This document shows positions 22,330 to 34,329 of a stretch of 64,000 nucleotides of DNA, one piece after another. Positions within the stretch are counted from its first letter, which is position 1; the number at the start of each line of letters is the position of its first letter. This DNA comes from Sphagnum compactum (Eukaryota; Bryophyta; Sphagnopsida; Sphagnales), in assembly GCA_965153455.1 (NCBI GenBank), contig OZ234501.1, forward strand, positions 5,642,001 to 5,706,000, given 5' to 3'. The position numbers and the translations under genes were made by a program. Below the pieces are notes generated by a model, which was given only the letters and a program-made list of their open reading frames with translations, was not told the origin of the DNA and searched no databases.

Positions 22330-24190
22330 TTCAAGGAAGCGCGTGTAGTTGTTTTCGTTTCACATGGAAGTCGACATCTTGTGTAATGACAACAAAACTA
22401 TCATGAACTACATCATGGGTGTTCGTGTGCTCATTATCATGGGCATAATGAAAAAGGTTGACATTGTAGCATTGATGGGATGTGTGCACACGCATAAAAG
22501 GATATTTACAATTGAAGGATGTGGTATTCCAAGTTACGTTCGAAACGTTGTGCAGAAGGATGGAGAAAATAATTGAAAAGTTGGGAAGGTTGGTTGAATT
22601 GTAAACCAAACATTTGCATTGGGGCCGAAACATGATAAGATTCGAGCATAATGGGTCTCATATATCCTGTTGAAAAACATGTTGAAGAGGGTATGATGGT
22701 GCAAACGTTCCGAGATGAAATATTGAAGTTAAACCATTTGTTGTTCAATGAGTTGTTCAAAGGGAGGAAGACATGCACGTGTTGGGGGTGATAGAAGATC
22801 ACAAGCTGCCTTGAAATGTTGTTGGAAAGGGAAGGTGTTGTTGTCGACTCATGTTAAGGCTTCAAGAAGGAAAGGACATTGATCGACCATAAACCTAATA
22901 GTTATGATGAAAGCTACAAGGGCTTAGCTCCTTAAATAGGTTTCTAAGGTGATGGTGGTTGTTAGTATGAAGTCAATGCTACTAAAAGCTATTGGGAGAG
23001 AGGCGTGTTTATGGACTAGAGGTCTTTTTTGGTTATCAAAGGATCTTGAACCTAAAAGGCACCTAAACACTTGAAGGAAAGAAGAGTCAAAAGAAGCAAA
23101 TGACTTTATGAAGGTGGAAGATGGAGGTGTGCATCGTGATAGATATGATGGCCATTGTATGAAGCAATGAGTGAGATTACAAAAGTTATTTGAACATCAT
23201 CCATTCTAGGAAAATCAATGTGCCGAACATCCTCCAATAAAACATCTTTAATGAAAGATGATGTGAAAGATGAAGTACCCAATGGAACCCCCAAGACCTT
23301 AATTCTTTATGATGGGGTATTGAACATGGATGGGGTGTCAAAGTTAGGCGACAGACTAGAGGGGGACCATGTTGCACATTTTTGAGGTTGGATAGAAAGA
23401 CCTATCCCACAAAGTTCAATTTGGAAATGTTCATATGTAGATGTTACAATTCAAAGAGGGCTTATGATGTGAGTGTCATATGCAATAGATGGAAATAGAC
23501 AAGAGGGGAAATGATTAACTATAGAATGTGGAATTCTAAATTGAATTACAACAAATAGTGCCCCTCTTGAAGCGCCACCTTGACGAGTTCCCATGGCAAA
23601 TGGGATGATTGTGACCTTGCCTTCACAATTACGATGATTATAAAATAAGAGAGATTCAAATGCATAAAATGCACGAACAAAATGGATGAGTTGTATGATG
23701 TCTCACTTGTTCCACAAAGTTCTTGAAATATGATTCCTTTTAACATAAAATTGAAGGCATTTGCCATGTCTGATTGAAGAACCACCCAATTAGGGTGAAG
23801 GTTCAAAGCGCACTTGATATCATGAATTATAGCTTCACATTCGCCCTTAGTTGCAACTCCAAATTGATGATGGGAAAAATTTGTTAGAAATGCATCACGA
23901 AATTAAAAGCATAAAGCCCGGCTTGTGAGTCAAATATAAAACTTTCCTCACAATAATGGGACAACTTCCACCTAAAGGTTTGGTCATGGTTAAAAGACGA
24001 GCCACTCCAAGGATATTTACAATTTCATGTGGGATGTGACCTTGCGCGATATGGGAACAAAGTTGAAACAATTGTGAGAATCCATTTACAAAATCTTCCA
24101 AGTGAAAATAATATTGAAAATGTTCAAAAACCATCCTAAAAAGGTCGCTTGCAAATAAATGCAGCATATGTTGGAATGCCAACTTGAAAG
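22330..24190 (-). mobile_element. Degenerate non-LTR-type reverse transcriptase ORF
   Basis: Read on the minus strand in broken frames, the conserved order of a plant non-LTR-like reverse transcriptase is visible: KPLGGSCPIIVR before 23940, HHQFGVAT (about 23870), motif A as VVLQSDMANAFN (about 23750), a decayed RQGDPL block as QEGHYL (about 23555), motif C as SIAYDTHI in place of an ADDT core (about 23480) and VPLGTSSFTSSF (about 23280). Several frameshifts and stops and the damaged motif C make it a dead copy. The ends of the element are not defined. Confidence 0.65.
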
Positions 24191-24353
24191 AGTCAGATGA
24201 AAACTCTAGATTCTAGTCTGATTCGTATTCTTCTAAGAAAATGAGAGGATGTCCTTGGCCTCAAAGGGAATCACAAAGGAGATCCTCCTGGGATGAGGGT
24301 GAGAACAACATAAAGAATAAGAATATTAAAAAATGAAAATGAGAGCTGCACGT

Positions 24354-24408
24354 TCCAAAATCCAGAAGGCACAGTTGACAGGCTGTACTGTACCTTCCGG
24401 ATTTTGGA
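24354..24408. repeat. 22-bp near-perfect hairpin
   Basis: The arm TCCAAAATCCAGAAGGCACA (24354-24373, extending to 24375) pairs with 24387-24408 at 20 of 22 positions across an 11-nt loop. Both mismatches would be G-U pairs in a minus-strand transcript. It could be a tiny foldback element or a precursor-like RNA hairpin. Confidence 0.65.
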
Positions 24409-26423
24409 GTGGGAAATTCAGCCAGGGGGGGGTCCCCCAAAAAAAAACACGCTACGAAAAAGCTAGCAGGACTTTAGGGATAGAAAACAATAAATATTAT
24501 GCTGGTTTTGTTCCCAATGTGTTCTCATCAAAGCTTCCAAAGTGTTCCCATCACGTTCATTAAGATGTTCCCAATAGTACCGGGGTTTTCTCCCATATGG
24601 TTTGCCCACAATTCAACTCCCATGTTTATAAACTGAATAGGTAAGGTTTGAAGGAGTTTATTTGTTGGCTTTACCTGGCAGGCAAGGATACTGTATTTAC
24701 ATTCATTATATAAGTCACGTATAGGATTTTGGCCCTTGGGAAATAGGTTTGTTTTTTATATGAGGATTTTGAAAGATGATATTTTGGCTTGTGTTGAAAT
24801 TTGACATTAGTTATAGAGTTATAATATCTTAAAGAATTTTGGTTTCTTTTAGAGGTTTTTTGAAGATTATATTTTTACATGGTGAAATATTTGAGTCTCC
24901 ATGATTCTTCTTTTGCCTGAAAGATACTTTTTGTAGGCTACAGTGTGACTCATCCCTAGTTTCTATTTTGCAACTGGGGGCAGTCAATAAGTGAGTGGGG
25001 AGGCCAGGAGTTCTGCCTCATGTTTCTGTAAAATAAAGCACCATAGCATGGGGTCTTATGTACAGCAGCCTAAAGTAGGGCCACATTGGTTTGGCTGTCA
25101 AGGTGTAACTCTACAGTGGTAGCTGCAGTTTGTCTTTTCCTGCAGGCTTAGTGCATGATTGTGCGAGAGGACAAACTATGGTGCCTGCCCCCACCCCGGG
25201 TTACAGTTGTTTCTAGGCTAGATTTCCAGTACTGATGCATTTTTTTTTCCCTGCCTGCCCAATTCTTTGGTTTTAACATGCATTTACAACCCTTAGCTGC
25301 TCTGATAGACTGCACTCGCTCCATTCCTAGGTGGAACAGTCCTTACCCTATAGCTAGTAATGCACTTCCCAAAATTTCCTAATTGTATTTGGAGAGTACA
25401 TGCATGAATATCCCTCATGCCTACTCATTAGGAGAAGTATGAAGGTTATATTCTCAATATTCCTCCCACTCTTCAATAGGAGTAATATTTCCTCATCCTA
25501 GGCTTTCAAATTAGGTGTTGAAGCCCATGTGTGAGGACCATTCCAAAATGTGAGGTTAGACTAAAGCAAACAAACCATGTCGTCCTGCCTCCTATGCCCT
25601 CTATTTCGGGAATTCCCCCACCCTGGGGCCTTACCACTGAAGAAAAATGATTTTGTATCCCCAGGAATGGTGGGTGGCTCACAGGTAAAGCCCATGCTGG
25701 GGTCCAGGACCTCAGAAAAGGTTCTGTGTTTCAAACCCAGCGGTATGCAGGTGAGAAGAAAAACTGCTTCAAAATTATAAAAATCAATAAAGAAATAAAT
25801 TTATTGTGTATCTGACGGGCATCTTACCTAGTGAGCTTCCTCTCCTGCAAAATGACCACCCAGTGTTTTGAAATTTAAAAATTAATTTTCTCCTGGTGCC
25901 TTGCATCAGGTAACATCCTCAACTTCAGGCCATTTCTTCCAGGCGCTCCCGTGTGCAGTGGGCACTTCATTTGCAACTTGAGCGCTTATTTTGCAAGCAC
26001 CTCACTCGTGGGGAGTTACCCTACTCATCAAAACCTCAGAAGAATTTCTTAGTGTAGTTGGAGTTGCGCTTACAATATGTAAGTCCCCACAGGGCATTTC
26101 AGAAAACTCTTGTGGGCATTTCATTTTTCAAAGAGGGGCCTTGAAAAAATCATTAGCAATGCTTTGTCGGTTTTTTCACACCATGCAACTCTCCCAGCCC
26201 TCAGGCGTTACCCTAAACATAATCTCTTCGACACAGAAAACAAGCCACAGCAAAGAAGAACAGGAGAGAACTTTGGAAGTTTCCACTGATAGATGATAAG
26301 TTACTCTTCTTTTACAACAACTCCACAGTCATCCCACACAGCTGACAAAGGATTTCATTACAATGCAAATGAGTAGCAGCTAGTAGACTCAGAGCCTGTA
26401 CGACTGACTAGTGTGGCTTTCTT
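24409..26423. other. Intergenic region downstream of COR413
   Basis: No gene is supported. It includes a G-run/C-run and A-run junction at 24423-24447 and the SINE-like stretch at 25668-25790 described separately. Confidence 0.4.
25668..25790 (+). repeat. Possible tRNA-derived SINE fragment
   Basis: An A-box-like TGGCTCACAGG at 25675-25685 is followed about 42 bp later by a B-box-like GTTTCAAACCC at 25728-25738. An A/T-rich tail with AATAAAGAAATAAAT follows. This spacing fits an RNA polymerase III promoter, but the tRNA-like fold is poor and no target duplication was found. Confidence 0.3.
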
Positions 26424-26429
26424 TTTATT
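26424..26429 (-). terminator. Polyadenylation signal of COR413
   Basis: Plus-strand TTTATT gives AATAAA on the gene strand, 73 bp past the COR413 stop codon. This is a normal position for a plant near-upstream element. Confidence 0.5.
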
Positions 26430-26501
26430 GTTGTACGCCTCGACCTCTCCTCTCCGCCATGTTGCTTCTTCAAACAAACAAAGGCTTTGGGAATTGGCTC
26501 T

Positions 26502-28367
26502 CTAGAGGAGCCAGTGGAAAATGAGGAAGTAGAGCGGGTACAGGAACAAGAGAACGATGCCGAGGGTGTGAGCACCAGCCTTGGCTTCAACGAAAGCTTG
26601 CTTCCAACCGCCGGAGTTGTTGAGGTGCTGCACGAACAAGTAGATGCCGATGACGAGAGAGATGATGATGCCGATGATGTTGTCCTTGACGGTCAAGACA
26701 AGGCTCGGAGCAGTCACGATGAGAAGGATGGTTGCTGCTGGCAATTCTAAATCTCCTGTACCACATCCAACGTCAAAGAAGAGACCAAATTCTCAGACTC
26801 AGACTTTACACATGTAGAAAGTGTACAACCAGCCAATATCCAAACACACATGAGTTTCCTTCAAGAATCTCGCTCAATCTTGATCAAAACACATGCAAGA
26901 ACCTTCTCGCAGCCCCTCTCAACGCCTTGCGATTGAGAATTACCGTGGATAAGGTTGGGGAAAAAAGGAGCAAAGAAGAGGCGGATAACAACGGTGATGA
27001 ACGCAACCCAGCGGCCAATGTCACTTCTCAATAAATCGAAGAGATACTCAGGCAAGTTCAGGGCGACGTAAGGGACCAACAGAGCGGTGAGCAAGTTTGT
27101 CCTCCAGTTTGTCCTGTCCAATACCAACAGATATCTGCAACAAAAGAGAAGACAATTTCTTAAGCGTCGTGGATGCAAAGATGTGGACCCTGGACTTATT
27201 GCTAAATGAAAATCTTCGGTCGTCTTGGATCTGCAAGAGATATCGCTAATGATAGTCCGCATATCCCCGCAGAGTCCAGCTTGGTAATACCACTTCCAGA
27301 CACCTGCTAGCAACTTCAAAGACCGCAAGCCCGAGAAGTGACAACAGAGATTTTACAGGGACAAAGACAAGCTGCTCCCAATCTTTTTACTCTAGGCAAG
27401 TGCAGAGCACCCGCTGTTTAAAAGATCTTCCTCTACGAGAAAAACAGTTCCGAGCTCGCTTGACATCGTCCCACACTGACGGAAACCAAGCGATAGAGCA
27501 GGCAGTTCAGGCAAACAAGACCTCAGAGACAAATTAACTTTCTGCATTACGTTCGCAATTTTTGGGAGGCCTTTCAATGGCCCTGACGAGGATCCACCAT
27601 GTCACAGTCTCTTCTCATTGCGTGCTGGAGCCCTGACTTTCATCACACCGCCTGCATTCGAGCTGATGTGCACACAATATCAAAGACTGACTCCATACCC
27701 AGCTGCCACTCAAGAACCACGGGAACCAAAGACGCAAACAGAAAAAAGACACCAATGAAACATTACTGTGCCATCAGCTTGCGCATCCTCGACCCTACAT
27801 TCCCTGAAAGAAGGAACACGTAGAGCTGATCGGTAAAGAAGCTGCCTCTTGCCAGCCCCAGATATTTCAACGTGGTCCATGGACTATAGAAGACTCGCTC
27901 AAACACAACAAGCTGAAAACGCAACAAAAGCAGCACGTTCAAACAAACATTCACAAATCCAGCAGTCCAGAACTTGACGAGCCATTAGGAAGATCTGAAA
28001 ACATACCTGCACACATCTGACGACGGCACTACTACGATTAAATCCTCCTAAGTCGGACACATCCATACCAGACTCCACATAATTTCCCAGTACTAATCTG
28101 CCTCCAAATCTGAATCATCGATAAAGAAGTAAACCAGAATAACCAGCAGAACACGGCGAGACAGAATACTGTCAGAGCTTACACAGCGCTGATGAGGGCA
28201 AACCAGCGAAGGATCTCGGTGAGACCGAAATGAGTGCTGTCAAGCGCCAAGGTGGTGTGAAGTGCGATACTCCGCATCACTTCGCTCAATGCCTGGAAAT
28301 CAGCCTCCAGTCCACCGGCTGACACCACCTCCGACACATCCAACGCAAACGCTCTCTCGACCACCAT
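26502..28367 (-). CDS. COR413: COR413-type cold-regulated multi-spanning membrane protein, 3 exons
   Basis: Plant COR413 proteins are small multi-pass membrane proteins of the plasma membrane or plastid inner envelope, induced by cold and dehydration; their biochemical role is unsettled. Exons on the minus strand are 28367-28183, 27134-26944 and 26755-26502. Phases join exactly, giving 209 residues, close to the usual 200. The start ATG is the first in frame with conserved sequence. Recognisable blocks are EILRWFALISAVYLLVLD and DRTNWRTNLLTALLVPY in the first half, DIGRWVAFITVVIRLFF in the middle, and NIIGIIISLVIGIYLFVQH plus LGIVLLFLYPLYFLIF at the C-terminus. About five or six hydrophobic helices are evident. 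I saw no plastid transit peptide, so a plasma-membrane-type member is more likely. No disabling change was found. Confidence 0.93.
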
Positions 28368-30299
28368 GGTTGGTTGGTTGGTTTGTTGCTTGCTTGCCCG
28401 CCCGAGCGCTACCCTTTCTTTGGAGCAATTTGTGCCTTGCAAGAAACCTCAGCGAGACCGAAAGAAAGCGAAGCAGAACAAACTGCGCTACAGAATGCGA
28501 CGAAAACACGCCCTTTGAAGAAGCAGCGGCAGTCCTTTCCACACTGCACAGTTCCCGATAGCCGGGCTGTATTGAGCCACCACCTGGAAGTCTCTTATTA
28601 GCCGAGACTTTCATTTTAGTGTGGAAAACTGCCACCTGCCCGTAGTGACAGGTGGCTTCCAAACTCGCCAGGGTCATCTTTGACAGTAGTAGGGGTAGGT
28701 AATAAACAGTAACTTTCTATTTCTTAACTTAATTAGATTGCGTTACTAGTACAGTGGATGACACTTTACTTACACTTACGAAGTGTCGGAGTCAGGGATT
28801 TTTTTTCACTTTTGTGAGGTAGGTGGACCAGTGATCATCCACAAGAGGACTTAGCCAAATTTGACTACAGGTCATAGAGGAAAGTAAAGTTTTTGGGAAC
28901 CTCCGCTATATTCTAGCGACATACTAGAACCTCTGGTCAAAATATTTTGGTTAGGGACAGGCCTTGCCATTGACACCATTGCAGCTATAAGGGTCTCTTT
29001 CCATTAGGTTCATGTGATTCACAGGTTTTGCCCCAATAGCAACTGTCTAGTACATTTGTTCCATCTTAGCTGCATTGGGAAAAATTTGTTCCCTAGCTGT
29101 ACCTCTCAGTTGTACACCAAACATTGACCAAATATAAAACTATGTGAATTGTGAGTCACCATGTGCATAATCACAGATGGTGAGTTATATTTTTTGTACC
29201 TTATGGGTGGTGGAGTGTCGCACCATCAGCAAACGCAGAGGATTTGAATTCCTGGCATGATTATTATGCGACGATCACAAAATCTCCACTTGTGTTTATT
29301 GGGTTGCGTCTGTTGCCTATTAGCATGTTGGTTGGGTTGTCATATGCTTTAAGGGGGTAAGGGGATTACCAAGGTGTGTGCCATTTGATTACAACCTAAG
29401 GGTGAACACATGTTTTTAGGTTGACCTCTTGGTAGTCTATGCCTATTGTTTAATGTGAACCTTAAGGTGAAAACTATGTGCCTTCTCACATGTGCCATTA
29501 TTGTTGTAATGAACCTGGGGGTTGTGATTGATGTGGCTAATGGTTGGGCATGGGACAAGGCTACCACCCAATCTTGATCATTGAATAGGTCCTACTTGAC
29601 TTTTGGTTTTCCCAAACATGTTGATTAGGTTAGAGTCAGGGTTTAGGTTGTACTTGGAGGTGTAGTTGTGAATATGTCTGGATTTGATCACCAGGATGTC
29701 CCATTGCTTATTGTGGTGAAATTCGGTTGATGACTAGTAGACCACCTTGTTGTGTTCATAATATGCCTTAGTTTGTTGGCCATGTGAAATGCTTTTGTGG
29801 GTGCAGGTGCCTTAGCCATACAAATGCAGCAACCCTAGGTTCATGCTCTGCATGGGGGTCTAAGTAAGTTACAACAGGTTCAACATCCTTGTAGATTTAG
29901 TTTGAGCCATCACATGTGTATCATCCTTTTGTGATTGGAATTTAAAGGGGATATCCAAGTTAGGGTTAGTGTTCATCACGAAGATGACATAAGATTCAAG
30001 GGACAAGGACACTATTACTAGTGGTTTCACCAGGCAAAGGATGTGATTCAGACCACCCACACCACCTTCATCATCATCTAGGGGAGATTTTTCTCCAAGG
30101 TTTGTCACCCCTCCATTGTTGTGGTACATGGAAGAGATGTATGGAGCCACCAAAGGGCCCTGTTGATATTTGGGGGCAATGCACCATTGAGTTGGATGAT
30201 TCTATCCAAAAGTTTGACAATTGGTGTGATATGCAACAAATACGTAATCCCAACTGTTCACACCCTTCATGGCATGGAAAGGTTTGTTTCAACATTTGG
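28368..30299. other. COR413 upstream region and flank of the gypsy element
   Basis: The COR413 promoter should lie in the first part. An 8-bp inverted repeat, GCCACCTG (28631-28638) and CAGGTGGC (28649-28656), contains two E-box-like cores. No clear cold-response RCCGAC element was found. From about 29000 onward the sequence has the G/T-rich texture of the retroelement to its right, and its 5' LTR may once have been here, but I could not match it to the 3' LTR. Confidence 0.35.
28831..28930 (+). repeat. Dispersed repeat family R1, copy 2
   Basis: Shares GTGATCATCCACAAGAGGA and TTAGCCAAATTTG, then ACTACAGGTCATAGAGGAAA, with the copies at 20328, 59941 and 61247. It is preceded by TTTTTTCACTTTTGTGAGGT and an AGGTGG motif also present before the 59941 copy. 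Confidence 0.6.
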
Positions 30300-30559
30300 A
30301 AGGGTTGCCTTTGAATGACTATCATGAATTCAGATGTGCCCATGAGATTTAGATTGAAGAATGGCGGCTATATTGGTTTCCCAATTATGTTTCTATCACT
30401 AGGGGATTGTGGCCCCAAGTAGTGCAATGGCCATTTTTGGCATTAGTTCGTTCGGCCAATGGAAGTGGAAGTGCCAATGGTAATGGAACCACCGAAAGTG
30501 GTGGAATTACTGGGGGTGTAAGGGCATCCATTAGTACATGAGGTCCATTGCCCGTATTT

Positions 30560-31190
30560 AACCCAGTTGTGGAATTCTTCCGTGAGTTGCGACGAAATTA
30601 CCAAGGGGTTAGGACTAAAAAGTTGCGGAGTTTGCAAGATTTCCAACGTAAGCCCCATGAAAGTTTATGAGAAGCCTATGCATAGATGTGTAGGTTGATC
30701 ATGGTGATACAAGGTGTCACAGAATCCCAAATGATTTAGTTTTGGTATGGGATCTTGGACAAGGAGCTTAAGCATCGGGCATGGGATGCCATTTTATTAC
30801 AACCTGCCCAACCCACTTTGGCTATTGTGTTTTAGTTGTTGGAAAGGATTGAGATGAACATGGTGGAGGAACGAGTGGTCAGCCTTGGGTTCAACAAGGA
30901 AAAACCAAAAAATTCTCTAGCATCATCAGGCCAATAATCACGAAATTAGCCCACTAAGACTGCACCACCGAAGGCCAAGGGGGCCAAACCAGACTCAAGT
31001 GGTGGTTCCACATCTTATTCAACAGAACAAGGTGGAGAAGACAAATGTTGGAGGTGTGGTGGGCCTCATAAGAAGGACTTTCCCAATCCACAACAAGCCA
31101 TAACTTCAACCCTAATCCCAGCCAGCCATGTTCCCATTGTCATGCATATCGGCATGATGCCAATCATTGTTTCACACTTCACCCAAAATT
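30560..31190 (+). pseudogene. gag of the gypsy element
   Basis: A broken frame carries a capsid-like helix-rich stretch (LRSLQDFQRKPHESL, then QGVTESQ and LLERIEMNMVEERVV). One damaged zinc knuckle begins CWRCGGPH near 31040. A complete CX2CX4HX4C knuckle, CSHCHAYRHDANHC, is at about 31129-31170. In-frame stops interrupt it repeatedly. Confidence 0.75.
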
Positions 31191-31314
31191 GTGGCAAAGC
31201 CAATCATAGAACACCAATGCCAGTAAGAGCCAAGGTTTTGGGAAAGGCCAAAAGGGGAAATGTGTAACCAACAAAGGGTCAACCACCAAGCCAACTCAAG
31301 GCCAACCCAACACC

Positions 31315-31884
31315 ATGGAAGCTATGTTTGCATGGTTGGAGGCCCTAATCACAAGCATGGCAACTCGAGTGAAATTTATTACATCTGGGCCAGGGAAAGT
31401 TAAGGATAGGGAAGATGACCAATCATATGGGTTAGATGTTAATCAAAGATTCTTTTGTGGAGCTGGTTTTTCAGGACCAGTGGCACCAAATGAGATGATG
31501 GCACATATGTCAAAAGATCATGAGTCATGGGCAGAAGATGATGGAAACCATGTTATGGTTCCAAATCATAGTGAGATGATTTCCACAATTGCACCAGTGA
31601 CAAAAACTAATATGCGAGTGCCAGAACCACGAGGTGTTGATGAGAGATTAAATCCTCCACGTGGTGAGACTCAATGCCAAGTGCGGTTCCCACAATCATT
31701 TGTATTAATAAACACCATTCCCAATCCCATTGGGGCGTCAACTTTGGGTGGAGTATCAAGGAAAGTGCCTAGTTCTATTTTTAGGTCCAAGGCACCCACA
31801 AGTTTGATGGGGGTGACCAAAGCAATGTGTCAAACACTACTTTTTTTGCTCAGACATTGGCCATTTCAGGTATTCGACCAATAG
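31315..31884 (+). pseudogene. Open linker segment between gag and protease
   Basis: A 189-codon open stretch, the longest in the element. It has no recognised domain and is proline- and methionine-rich at its middle. By position it joins the nucleocapsid region to the protease. The frame then shifts near 31830. Confidence 0.45.
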
Positions 31885-32169
31885 TAGTGTTTCGATTGGC
31901 AACAACATTATGTGAGAATGGTGGAACACCCAAGGTGATGGTTAAGTCAGAAGACACTTTTGTGCCTCTTGAAGTTCCCCATCTAGTTTCTAAAGCCAAC
32001 TGCATGGAGGTGTCCAAGGTTCAACTTGAATCTTGGCATGTGGCTATGGCCAAACTTCATAGCCTTTTAACACGGCTAGCCATTGATCAAGCCAATGTTA
32101 TCCTTGGGGTTATGGTTGTGCACAATGAGAAAAGAGTGGTTTAGTTGAGAGGGGCATCAACACGCCAGT

Positions 32170-32480
32170 ACCAACCCCTTAGGGTGTTGTTGGATTTTGG
32201 TGCTTAACCATTGATGTTGGGCAAAGCTGCTATTGATGGTCTTGGATTGATCGATGTCAATCTTGACCCATGCCCATATCACATTTTGATAGCCATGGGT
32301 GAGTCAAAGAAAACACTAAGGTTAACCAAGCAGGAAATTATGATCTAGGTTAATCCTAACAAACTAGCAGATTGCACTACTATGCGAGCTTGAACAGTGG
32401 TCACACATGTTACGTCTTATGATGTGTTGGTTGGAGGTGTGGTGTTGTACCCCTAGGGGTTACCATTGATTTTTGGAGGA
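32170..32480 (+). pseudogene. Aspartic protease domain of the gypsy element
   Basis: The active-site motif reads LLDFGA (32190-32204), where retroviral-type proteases have D-S/T-G-A, followed at once by TAA. Downstream GLGLIDVNLDPCPYHIL and DVLVGGVVLYP fit the protease flap and second half. Both the S/T-to-F change and the stop are disabling. Confidence 0.7.
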
Positions 32481-32901
32481 AACTACATACTACCGTCTAG
32501 GCTAGCAAACAAGAACTAGCCATAAGGCTTCATTGTCAATGAGATTCATTGGTGGGCAATTAGGGAAATTTAACAAATCAACTATATTGGTTGGATTTTC
32601 AGGCCTTCCACATGGACTTGAATTGTTGGAGGGTGATGTCCATGACCAAGATACACCTCCAAATGGTGAATTTGCAATGTCAAGGCCACAAGGGATGCCA
32701 ATCATTCCATTTTCTCCATTGGATCCTAGGCCATGAAGGGGCACATTGACTAAACTCTAAGCATCGGTTAGTCATTATATTCATCAAGCTTGGCACACTT
32801 TGCCGTCACCAAGCCCACAATCATTTGTGAACCTTAGTAATGGGCTTTTATGTTTAAGCCCATTAGCTATTAAGGTTATTCAGTGGGATATTTTTAAGGA
32901 T

Positions 32902-33849
32902 TGGATATGCCTATTTGAGTTGTTTGGAGGCATTAGTTTTGGATTAGCTACATTTTACAGTCGAGCATCCTAGTTTGGAGATACCATTATGTGGAAAAGG
33001 ATCCACAAGCTAAACAAGCCTCCATGTGGCATGTCATGATGTTGCAACAAAGGTATCCCCATTTGTTACCAACATCAGCCATACAAGGTTATCAGCGTTG
33101 CTTACCAAGCAACATCACCTTGCTTGGGGTGCTAGATTTGGCAAGGATTGGGCCAATTGATTTGGTCATTTCTTGATGGCCGTGCCAAGGTCTTTCACAA
33201 GCGGGTACGTGTTGAAGACTTTCTGATCCCAGGTTAGGTTTATTCTAGGAATTGATTCGTGTTGTGCAACATTTGCAACAGTCACATATGCACCCATGTG
33301 CATATTTGTTAGAGAATGTCCCACCATTGGGGGATCCTAGGCCAATTGTTTTGGCTAGATGGCAACAAATTAGGGCTTGGATCAATGAGCCAATGTAGGT
33401 GGATACTGCTTTAGTTGGTTCATGATCGATTCTAATGGATGTGGATTAACCTAGCACCACCAGAAATGATCCAACGTGCATATGAGCTCATTCCTAGGTC
33501 ACCCATATGCTTGGTGGATGACATATTGGATCCAAGACACCATTCATGCGCGGTTCATCATGATGATCGACCACCTTTGGCTATGGTCAATGGGGTTGGC
33601 CTTCCACGAACAACCCTACCAACATTCTTGAGTTTCCACATTCTCATGCCAAGGATGATTTGGGACTCCCATTCATCCAGTATGGAAGAACTTAATGCAG
33701 ATGAAAGGGAACAAGCCATGGGGTTCTGCATTGACACCACAACTATGCAAGGCATTTCCGAAGGAGGCCATAGGTGGATTTTGGGGCAAGTTATGGATCT
33801 CAATTGCCTAACTCAGCTCATTGCCCGGACATATTGCCAGGATATTTAG
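32902..33849 (+). pseudogene. Cytosine-5 DNA methyltransferase domain inside gypsy pol
   Basis: C5-methyltransferases transfer a methyl group from S-adenosylmethionine to cytosine. The motifs follow the family order. Motif I is CLFELFGGISFGLA (32908-32950). An acidic motif II is VEKDPQAKQA (about 32991). Catalytic motif IV is WPCQGLSQAG (33177-33206, Cys codon 33183-33185). Motif VI is YLLENVPPLGDP (33303-33338). A motif-VIII-like WMWINLAPP is at about 33437. A target-recognition stretch leads to RTTLPTF (about 33611), and motif X is ILGQVMDLNCLTQLI (33780-33824). Stops (for example TGA at 33174-33176) and frameshifts show it is inactive now, but the catalytic residues are preserved. It lies between protease and reverse transcriptase, collinear with pol, so it is a domain of the element rather than a neighbouring gene. 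Confidence 0.85.
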
Positions 33850-34329
33850 TTTGGTCTTGGCAAAACAATTACATTTTGGCCAATCACACCTACCCACTCC
33901 ACCCCATCTTTCATTTATTGCACCTTTTATTGGGTCAATTATGGTGGTGCAAGGGGGGGGTGTTGTTACAACATGACAAGTACATCCTTGGCAATACGGG
34001 ATCAGGGATGCCAAGGGACATTTATGGGTGTGGAACAAGAAATTGGTGATGTGGGGGTGCCGAGACATGATGGCACCTTTCCACGTTTTGCATAGCAATC
34101 ACAAGCCATGCCCTTAACCTTGAGTGCTGAGGATGTTCCATCGTCCCAACCCAAGGTACAATTGATTACAGAAACATGGGTTCCAGGAATTGGCCCAATA
34201 ATTACAAGAGGTGAGGTGCATGAAGCACAATAGATAACACGAAATTTCACTGGATGTTTTACTTTCAGTTTGAAGGAATTGGGTCAATTAAGGGGACAAG
34301 AAGTCTAAATCATATTGGACAATGATAAT

